From: Actinomyces israelii DSM 43320
Lineage (GTDB): Bacteria; Actinomycetota; Actinomycetes; Actinomycetales; Actinomycetaceae
Direction: 5' to 3'
Assembly: GCF_000711965.1 (NCBI RefSeq)
Contig: NZ_JONS01000029.1
Coordinates: 1-49,029 of the forward strand
Length of the DNA: 49,029 nucleotides
The notes beneath the pieces are model-generated. The model was not told the origin of the DNA, made no database searches, and saw only the letters and a program-made list of their open reading frames with translations. Below are positions 34,201 through 42,400 of this stretch, in pieces; the first letter of the stretch is position 1; every line of letters starts with the position of its first letter. Made by a program: the position numbers and the translations under genes.

Positions 34201-37200
34201 CTGCTCGAAGACCGTCCTGATGCTGCCGGGCGGCGCGGGGACGGAATCGGGGACGGCGGTGTCCAGGACGTGGGCGGTGAGCTGGCGGGTGAGGAGCTCG
34301 GTGGCGCGCAGGTAGGCGGCCGGGGGCCGCACGACGCCGTCGAGGAGCTCAGCGGGCTCCTCGAGGTAGGGCATGGTGCGGGTGGTGGGGCGCACGACGG
34401 CCAGGACGAGGGCGTTGCCGTCACTACGGCCGGCGCGACCCACGCGCTGGAGGTAGCTGGCGGTGGTGCGGGGCAGGGAGGCGAGGCAGACCACGGAAAG
34501 GTCCCCGATGTCCACGCCGAGCTCGAGGGTGGGGGTGCAGGTCAGGACGTTGGGGTCCGTGCCGGTGTCGGAGCGGGCGAAGGCCTCCTCCAGCTCCTCG
34601 CGGCGCTGGCGGTCCAGGAGGGCGGTGTGCTCCCGGGCCTTGATGGGGCGCAGGCGCCCCTGGGTGTAGAGGGCGCGGTAGTAGTCGGCGCCCTGCCCCA
34701 CCCCGCCCTCTGAGGCAGCCTGGCCCGGGGCGGGGCCCAGGGTCCCGGTGCAGTGCCACCGGGTGCACCGGGCACCCGTCCAGGCGGCTTCGCGCTCCGG
34801 GGCGACGGTGAGGACCTGACGGCAGCGGTCGCACACGAGCCTGGCGGCCTCACGGGTGTCGATGACCAGTCTCTTCGGGTTCAGCCCGTAGGTGCGGCCG
34901 GTGGGCGTTGACCGGGAGTCCAGGACGCCCCGGCCGGCCAGGAGCTCGGCAGCCTCGCGCAGGAGGGCCCCCGCGGAGCCGTCCGTCGGGCCGTCGCTGA
35001 CGTCCAGGCAGCGTCGGGTCCAGTCCCCCGCCCAGGTGGTGGGGGCGCCGTTCAGGGTGATGAAGTCGCTGTCCTTGCCGGTCCTGCCGGTAGTGAGGAA
35101 CCCGGGGCGGGCACTACGCGGGCCGAAGCGGTGCATAGCCCGGTGGCGGGCGCCGCCTCCGACGAGCCAGGTGCGCCCGTCCTGGTCGCGGTAGGGATTC
35201 AACCAGCGGTGGGCGATGCCTCCGGCCAGGCGGAGGTGGTCCAGGAGCCCGAGCAGCCACTGCTCGTAGGCGCGTCGGGGCGCCTGGGTCCCGGGGACGT
35301 AGCCTGCGCTGTTGAGGTGGGACTCGCACAGGATATCGGCGACGTCGGAGAGGTCCTCACCGGTGAGGTCGACGTCGACGTTCCAGGAGCCGGTCAGCTC
35401 CAGGGTGCGTCCGAGGCGGGCGAAGAGCCCTGCCTCCAGGTGGGCCTCCTGGACGAGGCGCTCCCGGACGGCCTTGTGGCGTGCCCCGCCCCTGTCCGCG
35501 GCGAGCCAGGTGTTGTCCCGGTCCCAGCCCATGCGTCGTACCAGGGACGGCGGGGCCAGGAGGTAGAGCTCCTGGTCGCCCTCGTGGCGTCGTGTCGTGG
35601 CCGGGACGAGGTTGTGGGAGAGGTCCTCCAGGGTGGCCCGTCCTCCGGCGGCGCGGGCGGCGCGGTAGAGGGCGGAGCGGAGGTTGAAACGGAAGGCGCG
35701 GGCCTCGATGAAGGCGGCCCGGTGGGCGGCGTCCTGGACGGAGTCGGTGAAGACGAGGGTCTTTTTCTCCTCGTCGGGCAGGTAGGTGGAGCCGAAGGCC
35801 TGGGACAGGGCGACGGACAGGAGGGTGGAGGCGGCTGTGCCCATGAAGCGGACGGCGTCCCGGGTGCCGCAGGCAGGGCAGGTGTCGCGCCTCGCGTCGT
35901 CCCCGGTCAGGGGCTGGTGGACGGGGATGAAGCGCTGGTGGGCCTCGGACTCCTCCAGGGCGGGGCGCAGGAGGGCGGGACCCGAGGGGTCGAGGAGGTG
36001 AGCGCCTTCAGGGTCGGCGGCGCGCATGAGGTAGCGCAGGCGGGAGTGGTCGGTCGAGGAGACGCCCGCCTGCCAGATGGCCAGGTGGTGGGCGTTCAGG
36101 GCGCCCTCGGTGTGGCGCTCGGCGGTGCCCGGCCTCAAGGCGGCCCAGCCGGAGGCGCCGCAGGAGCGGCAGTAGACGGCGGGGAGGAAGGTGGCGCCTT
36201 CCTCCTTCACGGTGGTGGGGGTCCACCAGGTGAAGGAGGGCTCGGCGGAGACCTCCCGCAGGAGTCGGTGGACGTCGCGGACCCAGAGCTGGACCTGGAC
36301 GTCAATGAGGGGACGGAGGCGTCCTGTGGCCGGATCCTGTGTGCGGGCGTAGGAGGTGAGGGCGAGGAGGCGGCTGAGGGCGCTGACGCCGACCCTGCGG
36401 GTGGCGGGGTCGGTGGAGTACCAGGGGCGCATGGTCGCCCGCCCCAGGGCCATGAGGGCCTCGTCGACGGTGACGGGGCGCGTGCCCAGGACTCTCAGGA
36501 GGGTCTGTCCCACGGCGTGCCCTGTGAGCCGCCGGCCCAGTGCGACGGGGTCGGAGAGGTCGTCGGTGGCGGGCCTGCCGTCGTCGGTGACGAGGACGGA
36601 CTGGGCCAGACGCCTCCAGCCAGCGGCGTCCGTGGGGGCGCTGACGGCGGCGATGTCACCCGGGTCCGGGAAGATCCGGGTGGCGTTCTCCCCCGGCCCG
36701 GGGAAGGCCTCGTCGGGGGTGAGACGGTCCTCGGTAATGACGCAGTCCGCCTCGAAGGGGCGTCCGAAGACGGTCCGGGCGAGGTCCCGCATGGGGGCGG
36801 TGGCTGCGTTAGCGCCGCCCGGATCGGGGCGGCCGTCCGGGGAGCGAGAGGAGGTGAGGTCGCCCAGGGTCGCGGAGGTGGCGACGGGGACGACGTCCCC
36901 CAGGGGCTGCCCCGGTCGGGCGATACCCAGGGCGGCGCCGAGGCGGCGCAGGAGCATGGCGACGTCGGTGCCCTGGGCGCCGTCGTAGGTGTGGAACTCG
37001 TCCAGGACGAGGTACTGCAGATCCTGCCCGGCGCCGCGCCACAGGTCCGCGTGGCGGGGGTCCATGAGGAGCAGGTCGAGCATCTTGTAGTTGGTGAGCA
37101 GGATGTGGGGCGGGTGGGTGCGCAGGGTGTCCCGGTGGTCGATGACGTGCTCGGCACTCATGACGCGGTGGTGCCCGTCACCGCCGATGTAGAGGCCGAC

Positions 37201-37737
37201 GCGCACCCCGTCCAGCTCGGGGGCGCTGCTCACGGTCCGGGCGATGCGACGGGCCTGGTCGGTGGCCAGGGCGTTCATGGGGTAGAGGATGATGGCGGTA
37301 ATGCCGCTGGGGCCCCTGCCGTGGGCGCGGCGCGCGTGGTCCAGCAGGGGCAGAAGGAAGGCCTCGGTCTTGCCGCTTCCGGTGCCGGTGGTCACGAGCG
37401 TGGGCCGTGGTGCGTGGTCGCGGCTGCTCAGGCGCTCAAAGGCGCGGGCCTGGTGCAGGTAGGGGGTGAACCCGGCGGGCATCCAGCTCAGGGGGCTGGC
37501 CCAGGTGGGGGTAACGCTGCGGAAGGGCGGGCGCAGTCTCAGGTAGGGGCCGCGGAAGATGCCGTGCTCGGAGGAGTCGAGGAAGGCGGCCAGGACGTTG
37601 CGCGCGGCCGGGTCGGCCAGGGAGTACGTGGTGGACAGGTACTCCACGAGCCCGGTGCGGACGTCCTCTGCAAGGAGGCTCGGCAGGCTGGGGGTGAAGG
37701 CGGCGTGCCTGCCCCGGGACGGTGCAGAGGTGCCCAT
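31201..37737 (-). CDS. Giant YprA-family helicase with DUF1998 (DISARM/Druantia-like)
   Basis: A 2178-residue superfamily 2 helicase. Visible motifs: LVTTGTGSGKTEAFLLPLL (Walker A, near residue 125), ILTNYKMLDLLL shown as LLTNYKMLDLLLMD (near 225), YLVLDEFHTYDGAQGTD (DEFH box, near 255), VATSATLGDLTS (motif III, near 290) and TASYLQRVGRAGRSDG (motif VI). The C-terminal part holds DUF1998/MZB features: VADTVPGGTGYLDRYADPE, then zinc cysteines SCRCAGSRDGCHHCVLG. The last 90 residues (WPIELLWDDERLAVVVDAD) may be a degenerate nuclease-like fold. In DISARM these regions are split as DrmA and DrmB; a single giant protein is the Druantia DruE or ARMADA pattern. I start at ATG 37737, which overlaps the upstream stop by 1 nt. 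Confidence 0.88.
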   Translation of the reverse strand: MGTSAPSRGRHAAFTPSLPSLLAEDVRTGLVEYLSTTYSLADPAARNVLAAFLDSSEHGIFRGPYLRLRPPFRSVTPTWASPLSWMPAGFTPYLHQARAFERLSSRDHAPRPTLVTTGTGSGKTEAFLLPLLDHARRAHGRGPSGITAIILYPMNALATDQARRIARTVSSAPELDGVRVGLYIGGDGHHRVMSAEHVIDHRDTLRTHPPHILLTNYKMLDLLLMDPRHADLWRGAGQDLQYLVLDEFHTYDGAQGTDVAMLLRRLGAALGIARPGQPLGDVVPVATSATLGDLTSSRSPDGRPDPGGANAATAPMRDLARTVFGRPFEADCVITEDRLTPDEAFPGPGENATRIFPDPGDIAAVSAPTDAAGWRRLAQSVLVTDDGRPATDDLSDPVALGRRLTGHAVGQTLLRVLGTRPVTVDEALMALGRATMRPWYSTDPATRRVGVSALSRLLALTSYARTQDPATGRLRPLIDVQVQLWVRDVHRLLREVSAEPSFTWWTPTTVKEEGATFLPAVYCRSCGASGWAALRPGTAERHTEGALNAHHLAIWQAGVSSTDHSRLRYLMRAADPEGAHLLDPSGPALLRPALEESEAHQRFIPVHQPLTGDDARRDTCPACGTRDAVRFMGTAASTLLSVALSQAFGSTYLPDEEKKTLVFTDSVQDAAHRAAFIEARAFRFNLRSALYRAARAAGGRATLEDLSHNLVPATTRRHEGDQELYLLAPPSLVRRMGWDRDNTWLAADRGGARHKAVRERLVQEAHLEAGLFARLGRTLELTGSWNVDVDLTGEDLSDVADILCESHLNSAGYVPGTQAPRRAYEQWLLGLLDHLRLAGGIAHRWLNPYRDQDGRTWLVGGGARHRAMHRFGPRSARPGFLTTGRTGKDSDFITLNGAPTTWAGDWTRRCLDVSDGPTDGSAGALLREAAELLAGRGVLDSRSTPTGRTYGLNPKRLVIDTREAARLVCDRCRQVLTVAPEREAAWTGARCTRWHCTGTLGPAPGQAASEGGVGQGADYYRALYTQGRLRPIKAREHTALLDRQRREELEEAFARSDTGTDPNVLTCTPTLELGVDIGDLSVVCLASLPRTTASYLQRVGRAGRSDGNALVLAVVRPTTRTMPYLEEPAELLDGVVRPPAAYLRATELLTRQLTAHVLDTAVPDSVPAPPGSIRTVFEQWRDARRPGPSGTGEESADPAPCWLDTFTGYVSTHAETLVDSFLALFPGEVAPARDHLIAHCRVGLPAAVDRIASRWNAETRALREQSKQTQASINRLLALGHRDEADERDLERLRGEARALRGRQTRHLNDPEINETFTALGREGLLPGYNLLDDSTTLEAHLWWRGDSQDSATSDIQNVDYEVTRPSATALSELAPGASFYAYGRKVVVDAIDLNADEAAAGLTCVCPACGWSGPSPRAEGCPQCHSLGVTDVGQRVTMRPLRRVSSVASIEDTTITDSMEERSRLAFDMAWGVDPQDSVTSAWRLSDYTFGVEHLSRAVVRSYNLGPLSRSGPGLVVGGTEHQAPGFLTCTMCGVVDLREGSNAGQAVRHRGFCRTRRGEKEKWTRVYLKHELTTQALRVLLPETALDDPAELVALEAALMLGIRLDLGGDPQHLDIRDVPGRSKGVPTRYLVVADTVPGGTGYLDRYADPEVLRGVLDRALTHLRSCRCAGSRDGCHHCVLGVLPTIHLELASRRRSIEVLENLLEPWATEKIDSLDDITVQAQPESVLEARFRRYLAAWAEAHGGRVTPVDTGDGYTSMRLTVPSADGTDLIGWMVRAQRRVRGTVTDYTLSREDHRGATVNVYLDGRAFHAGQGGLNRLGADARLRHDLRQSGELVISLTWDDVEEAQRELDNPARAVSAPWMSSTVRTDVAARLEDPRTTALWSNPLDLLTAILQDPDSDLWQKAAAAVAVALAGSHQDPSLPPCYVPADALPAAVDSLGAGTPVPTTGPQDVLLLPCRTATGLPIILSVQDPTRPEHSVSAYLRLPDADTDVVRPGFAELWHDWLRWGNVLQMLGISPAQGSTPPREACAFTASTPTILKAPPAPATAAPAHATRAEEPETPPPPGPGGTEDAGQAAAWEEVLDLVSSKLRLCTEALRHRGARLPLVGEEVGDDRVSWPIELLWDDERLAVVVDADPERDDYLRARGFTVLNALDAADRATDLIMAHLAGEN

Positions 37738-38522
37738 TACCAGCCGCCTGCGGGGTGGGGGCCTGGGGGCGGGCACTGTCCTGAGAACGTCCAGGGGCAG
37801 GTGCGGGAGTCGAATGTCTTGCGTCGAACCAGTGAAGCGGTCAGCGCGCGGCTGTACGTCTCATTGATCCAGCGTGCGACTAGCAGGCTTGAGACCATGG
37901 CGGCTCCAGCGGCCCGGAGCGTCAAGGTGGCGTCTCCGACAGATGTCCCGGTGGTCCAGGTGTCATCAACGACAAGGACATGACCCCACTCACCGTTTCC
38001 TTCCTTGACGGTGAGGGAGCCGCTGCCGGCTATCTGGTGGGCCTGGTGCGGGACAGTAGTCGGCTGAAGGTGGAGACGGGTGAGGACAGCGAGAGCTGGA
38101 AAGGCCCGCACCATGTCTCCAAGAATGTGCGCGAGCGCGTGGTAGTGGTGAGAAGGGTGATTGAGTGAGGGGATGTAGGTGATCGCGCTTACAGGGGTCC
38201 CGCTCAGTGCTGCCAGGCATGCGTTGTGCTGAAGCATCTCGGCAAAAAGAGCTCGTACCTGCCCGTAGTCCCGGTTGAGCATTCCATTCTTATAGTTCCG
38301 CATCATATACCCGGTCTGCTGTCCCCCGACAGCGTAGATGCCGAAACCCACCTGGTCGGGCACGGCCCCGGGGACAGCGAGAAGACGTTGGCACGAACGG
38401 CAGTGGGATGAGCTGGGAGCCAGTTCGGTGCGGCACAGGGGGCACAGGGGCACGTCTGCGGCTGTGGCATTGCGGGTGTAGGTACCCAACTGGCTATTGA
38501 GCACCTCGGTGTTGCGGTTCAT
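37737..38522 (-). CDS. ComFC-like phosphoribosyltransferase with zinc finger
   Basis: The 261-residue protein has an N-terminal four-cysteine finger (CPLCRTELAPSSSHCRSC, near residues 27-44) and a type I phosphoribosyltransferase domain ending in the PRPP-binding loop HVLVVDDTWTTGTSVGDA (near residue 182). ComFC proteins act in DNA uptake in competent bacteria; this one sits in a defence operon next to a DprA-like gene. G+C is lower than in its neighbours. It follows the DprA-like gene by 6 nt, and its stop overlaps the helicase start by 1 nt (TAATG). Its biochemical role here is unknown. Confidence 0.85.
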   Translation of the reverse strand: MNRNTEVLNSQLGTYTRNATAADVPLCPLCRTELAPSSSHCRSCQRLLAVPGAVPDQVGFGIYAVGGQQTGYMMRNYKNGMLNRDYGQVRALFAEMLQHNACLAALSGTPVSAITYIPSLNHPSHHYHALAHILGDMVRAFPALAVLTRLHLQPTTVPHQAHQIAGSGSLTVKEGNGEWGHVLVVDDTWTTGTSVGDATLTLRAAGAAMVSSLLVARWINETYSRALTASLVRRKTFDSRTCPWTFSGQCPPPGPHPAGGW

Positions 38523-38528
38523 GTTTTC

Positions 38529-39473
38529 TCACTGCACTCCGAGGAGCTGGCGCTCGTGGATGATGGTGTCCACTGCGTTCAGGACGTCCTGGCTGCGTCG
38601 GGCTACTGTGACACTGGGGCGGTGGGCGTAGTGGGATCCCCAGGTGGTCTCGCGCACGACCCGCTCGGTGAGGATGAGGCCGCGGCCGTGGTCGAGGGCC
38701 TTGCGGGCCTGGATGCGGGTCCCGGAGTGCTCGCCCGCGGCGACGACGACGGTGGCCAGCCCGTACCCGCTCATGACGGCGTTGCGCATGGGGAAGGTGA
38801 TGCGTGACCCGTGCGCGCCCGGGGGGAACTGGGTGGCGACCAGTCCTCCCGCGGCCACGACGCGGCGGCGCAGGTCCTTGTTCCCCGCCGGGGAGGTGGA
38901 GTCGATCCCGGTGCCCATTATGGCCACGGTGCGCCCGCCCCGGGCCAGGGCTTCCTCGTGGGCCACGGTGTCCGTACCCGCCGCGAGCCCAGAGACGACG
39001 GTCAGGCCCTGGCCGACCAGTGCGGCCGCGACCGTGCGCGCGACGTCCGCCCCCGCGTCGTCCAGGCGGCGCGTGCCGACGACGCACACCCCCAAGTCGT
39101 GCTGCCGAAGCGATCCTTCGGCGTAGAGCAGGGCGGGGGCCTCGCGGACCTCGGCGAGGGTGGAGGGGTAGGCGGGGTCGAGGATGCTGGTGATCGTCAT
39201 GCCGGTGGCGAGCCACTTTGAGATGTCCTGCCGGGCGGCCTCCACCAGGGCGTCAGGGCCGAGGGGGAGCTCTACGGCGCCGCCCCGCAGCTCGTCCAGG
39301 ACCGCCTGCGGGTCGCGGGTCTCCAGCAGACGCAGGACACGCTCGGGCTGACTGACATCCCGGGCGGGCGCACGGGTCACCGCCAGGACGAGCGCAAGAC
39401 GATCAAGGTCAGCCACGTCCGCATCATAAGCGGCCCCACCGACACGGTCTCGGCGCACTGGTTCCAGCGTCAT
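38529..39473 (-). CDS. DprA-like Rossmann-fold protein
   Basis: A 314-residue protein whose C-terminal 220 residues are a DprA/Smf Rossmann domain: PALLYAEGSLRQHDLGVCVVG shortened to DLGVCVVGTRRLDDAG, VSGLAAGTDTVAHEEALARG, GTGIDSTSPAGNKDLR, FPMRNAVMSGYGLATVVVAA and SGTRIQARKALDHGR. DprA normally binds incoming single-stranded DNA and loads RecA. The winged-helix C-terminus of true DprA is absent, and GTR replaces the usual GSR. Its start overlaps the methyltransferase stop by 4 nt (ATGA). Location between methyltransferase and phosphoribosyltransferase argues for a defence role rather than competence. Confidence 0.87.
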   Translation of the reverse strand: MTLEPVRRDRVGGAAYDADVADLDRLALVLAVTRAPARDVSQPERVLRLLETRDPQAVLDELRGGAVELPLGPDALVEAARQDISKWLATGMTITSILDPAYPSTLAEVREAPALLYAEGSLRQHDLGVCVVGTRRLDDAGADVARTVAAALVGQGLTVVSGLAAGTDTVAHEEALARGGRTVAIMGTGIDSTSPAGNKDLRRRVVAAGGLVATQFPPGAHGSRITFPMRNAVMSGYGLATVVVAAGEHSGTRIQARKALDHGRGLILTERVVRETTWGSHYAHRPSVTVARRSQDVLNAVDTIIHERQLLGVQ

Positions 39474-42400
39474 GACCCGGGCCGCCCCTCCTGCGCGCCC
39501 TGGCCACCATCCCCCAGGGGCCGGCCGTCGGCGTCGGTGAGGCCGGCGGCGGCGAGGCGGCGGCAGAACTCGGCGTGGGCGGCGGTCATCTCGGCCTCGC
39601 GGTCGGCCTTGGTGAAGGGGGCCTCGTAGCGGGAGAGGAAGTCGGTGTAGGGGCCGTCCTCGTACCAGGTCTCAGGCGGCTGGTCGGCGCAGGGGTCGAG
39701 CCCCGCCTTCTCCATGTCCTGGATGTAGGACATGAGGGTGGGGTAGTCGGTCTTGTCCTGGTGGACGCCGTAGGCCTGGTGGTGCCTGGCGATCTGGTGG
39801 CCCAGGGCATCGAACCACATGGTGTGCTCGTACTTGCGCAGGACGCCGAACTGGGCGCGGTAGATGAGGCAGAGCTGCTCGGCGGTGAGCCCCAGCATGA
39901 TGGCGCCCAGGGCGTCGGTCTCCACCAGGGCGGCACGGCGCTCGTAGTCGCTGCGCAGGGGCGTGTCCATGGTCCAGGTGGACAGGCCGAGGTCGCCCGC
40001 GTGGTCCCAGGTAATGGGCTCCTCCCCCGCACCCGGGTCAGCGGGGTGCGGGGCCTCGGCCCGCGCCCGCTTGCCGACGGCGAGGGCGGGCCAGTCGGCG
40101 AAGGCGGGGGTCCACGCATCCTCCGGGTCCGTCAGAGGAGCGAGGGCCTTCCACAGGGGCTCAAAGTCCCGGGTGAGGCAGTTGAGGCGAAGCGTCCGCA
40201 GCAGAAGATAGCGCCAGGCGGGGTGCTTGGTGGGGGCGGGGAGTTTCTCGATGAACTCGGTGTGAAGATCCGACTTACCGCTTACCTTGACGAAGTAGTC
40301 AGCGGGCAGGGAGCACCACACACCGCACATGAGGGCGGTTGCGAGGGCGTCTTCCGGACGGGGCGAGAACCCCGCCGAGAGCTTCCCCGAAGAATCGCCG
40401 CTTCGCGGCGATTCTTCGCGTTGACATGCGTGGACAGGCGCAGCGCATGTCGACGCCGTACACGAGTGTACGGCGTTGACATGCGCTGCGCCTACTGGGA
40501 TGAGGGCAGGGACCAGTGAGCGCACGAGCCCGGGAACAGTCATCCGCCGCACCGCGACACGCCAATAGCCCCAAGAGGGCACTCCATTCCAGCGATCAAT
40601 GCGCGCCTCATACTGCTCGCGGGCCACAGCGGGTTGATAGTTGGTGCGAGGGATGCAGAACTCAGGAAGCTCTTCCAGATCCCATGGATCATAATCAGAG
40701 TTGTGCTTCACAACCTCACGAGGATTCTTAGCAAAAGGAGTTCCCACGTAGAAGTGAGGTCCTTGTAGGATCACCTCGTTCCATGAGGATTGAATAGCGG
40801 ACTCCCACGACATCGTGCCGTCAACCTTCGCACCCTTTTCATCCCAGCACCGGGAAACCCTGATGCCCCAAGTTCCAGACATCGCCGAGTTCTGCGCCAG
40901 AACGGTCAGTACATCTTGGTGGTCCTGGAGGAGCGGGCGCATGAGTCGAGCCTGGGAAGCAGGAACACTTGAATCATCGATAAGCCTACCCCAGACACCA
41001 AGAACACTATTGTCAACTCTCACAATGCGAGCCGAGTGAGGACGCCTATCCCACCCACCCTCTCGCAACTGAATTCCAGGTTTCTCACCAAAGCGAGACT
41101 CAACAAGCGATTCCTCCAAGGTTCTGATGATCTGCAAACCAACAGCTTGAATGAAAGCAACCTCTCTAGAAGACCCATAAATATTCACACTGAATGACGT
41201 GTGATGATCCACCTCTTCAAACAAGCTCGCCTCATTCTCAAAATACCAGTGCCGACGGAGCCGTCGATACACAACTTCACGAAGATTTCCCGCCTTGGGG
41301 TCCATGAAGTGACCTTCAGGATGGAGGAGACCAACAATGCCATTCTCACTCGTCGAGCGCCACGTCCTCTCCATGAAGAGAGGGTAGAGGTTGAGCTGAA
41401 GTGAAGACAGCAAAGCGTGGTCGATTGAATCACCCAGAACAACACTCTGCCCGGCCGCGCTGGACACCTCAGCCAAATAACGACTATATGCCCCCTCGTC
41501 CCTTAGGACCTCATTCCTGCGTTCTTTGAATTCTGCTGCCGGGATCCTGTCCTCCAAGCAAAACCACGGGTCTTCCTCTGCAAGAAGCTCATTGTCCTTC
41601 CAGGAGACCTTGAGCCACGGCGGGTTCCCGACCTGGAGGTCGAAGCCGCCGCGGGTGAAGACCTGGGCGAAGTCGAGCTCCCAGTGGAAGAATCCCTCCT
41701 TCTCGGTGATCTCCCGGACGGTGGCGAGCCAGGGGTGCAGCACCTGGAACTCGACGGAGGAGCGCATACCGGTCTCGGCGCGCTCGGTGCGCTCAATGAG
41801 GTCGAGGTCGTCGAACCCCGCCTGATCCACCAGGCGCTCGCTGTCAACCGTCTGCACAGAGTCCAGGCCCAGGATGTCCTCCAGGGTGGCCAGCCACTCG
41901 CTCCAGTCGGGCAGTTCGTGCCGCCTGTCCAGCGGCCAGAAGGACAGGGCGCACCAGGCGTTCATGACGGTGCGCAGGCGCTGGTACATGGAGTCGGGGT
42001 CCGCGAGCGCGTTCTCAATGCGCTCACGGGTCACTGTGGAGGGCGGGGCCTGCAAGGCGTCGGGCACCCCCCAGACCTCAATGCGGCGGGAGGCCTCCTG
42101 CTCACTGACCTCCAGGCGTCGTGCCGCGATAGCCCAGAGCCTCTCCACACGCCCGGCCAGGGCGATCAGGCGCTCCTCCTGGCTGGCTCGCCTGACCGTG
42201 CGCCTGCGCAGCTCCTTCTCCGCCTTGCGGCGTCTGTCCTCATCGGCCCTGCGTGCCTGCTCGGCCAGGTCGATCTGCTGGATCTCGCCGCCGAAGAGCG
42301 CCTCGGTAATGGCCGTCCCGGCACCGGCTGAGCCGACCGATGCCACCGGGGCGCAGGCCGTCTGCTGATCAGCAGCTTCGTTCTCCAGGAATGCCTCGAC

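Noticed and set aside
35131..37983. 950-codon plus-strand frame opposite the YprA-like helicase
   Set aside because: Long only because of GC bias. Composition is Gly/Val/Glu-rich noise; the minus frame has complete helicase motifs.
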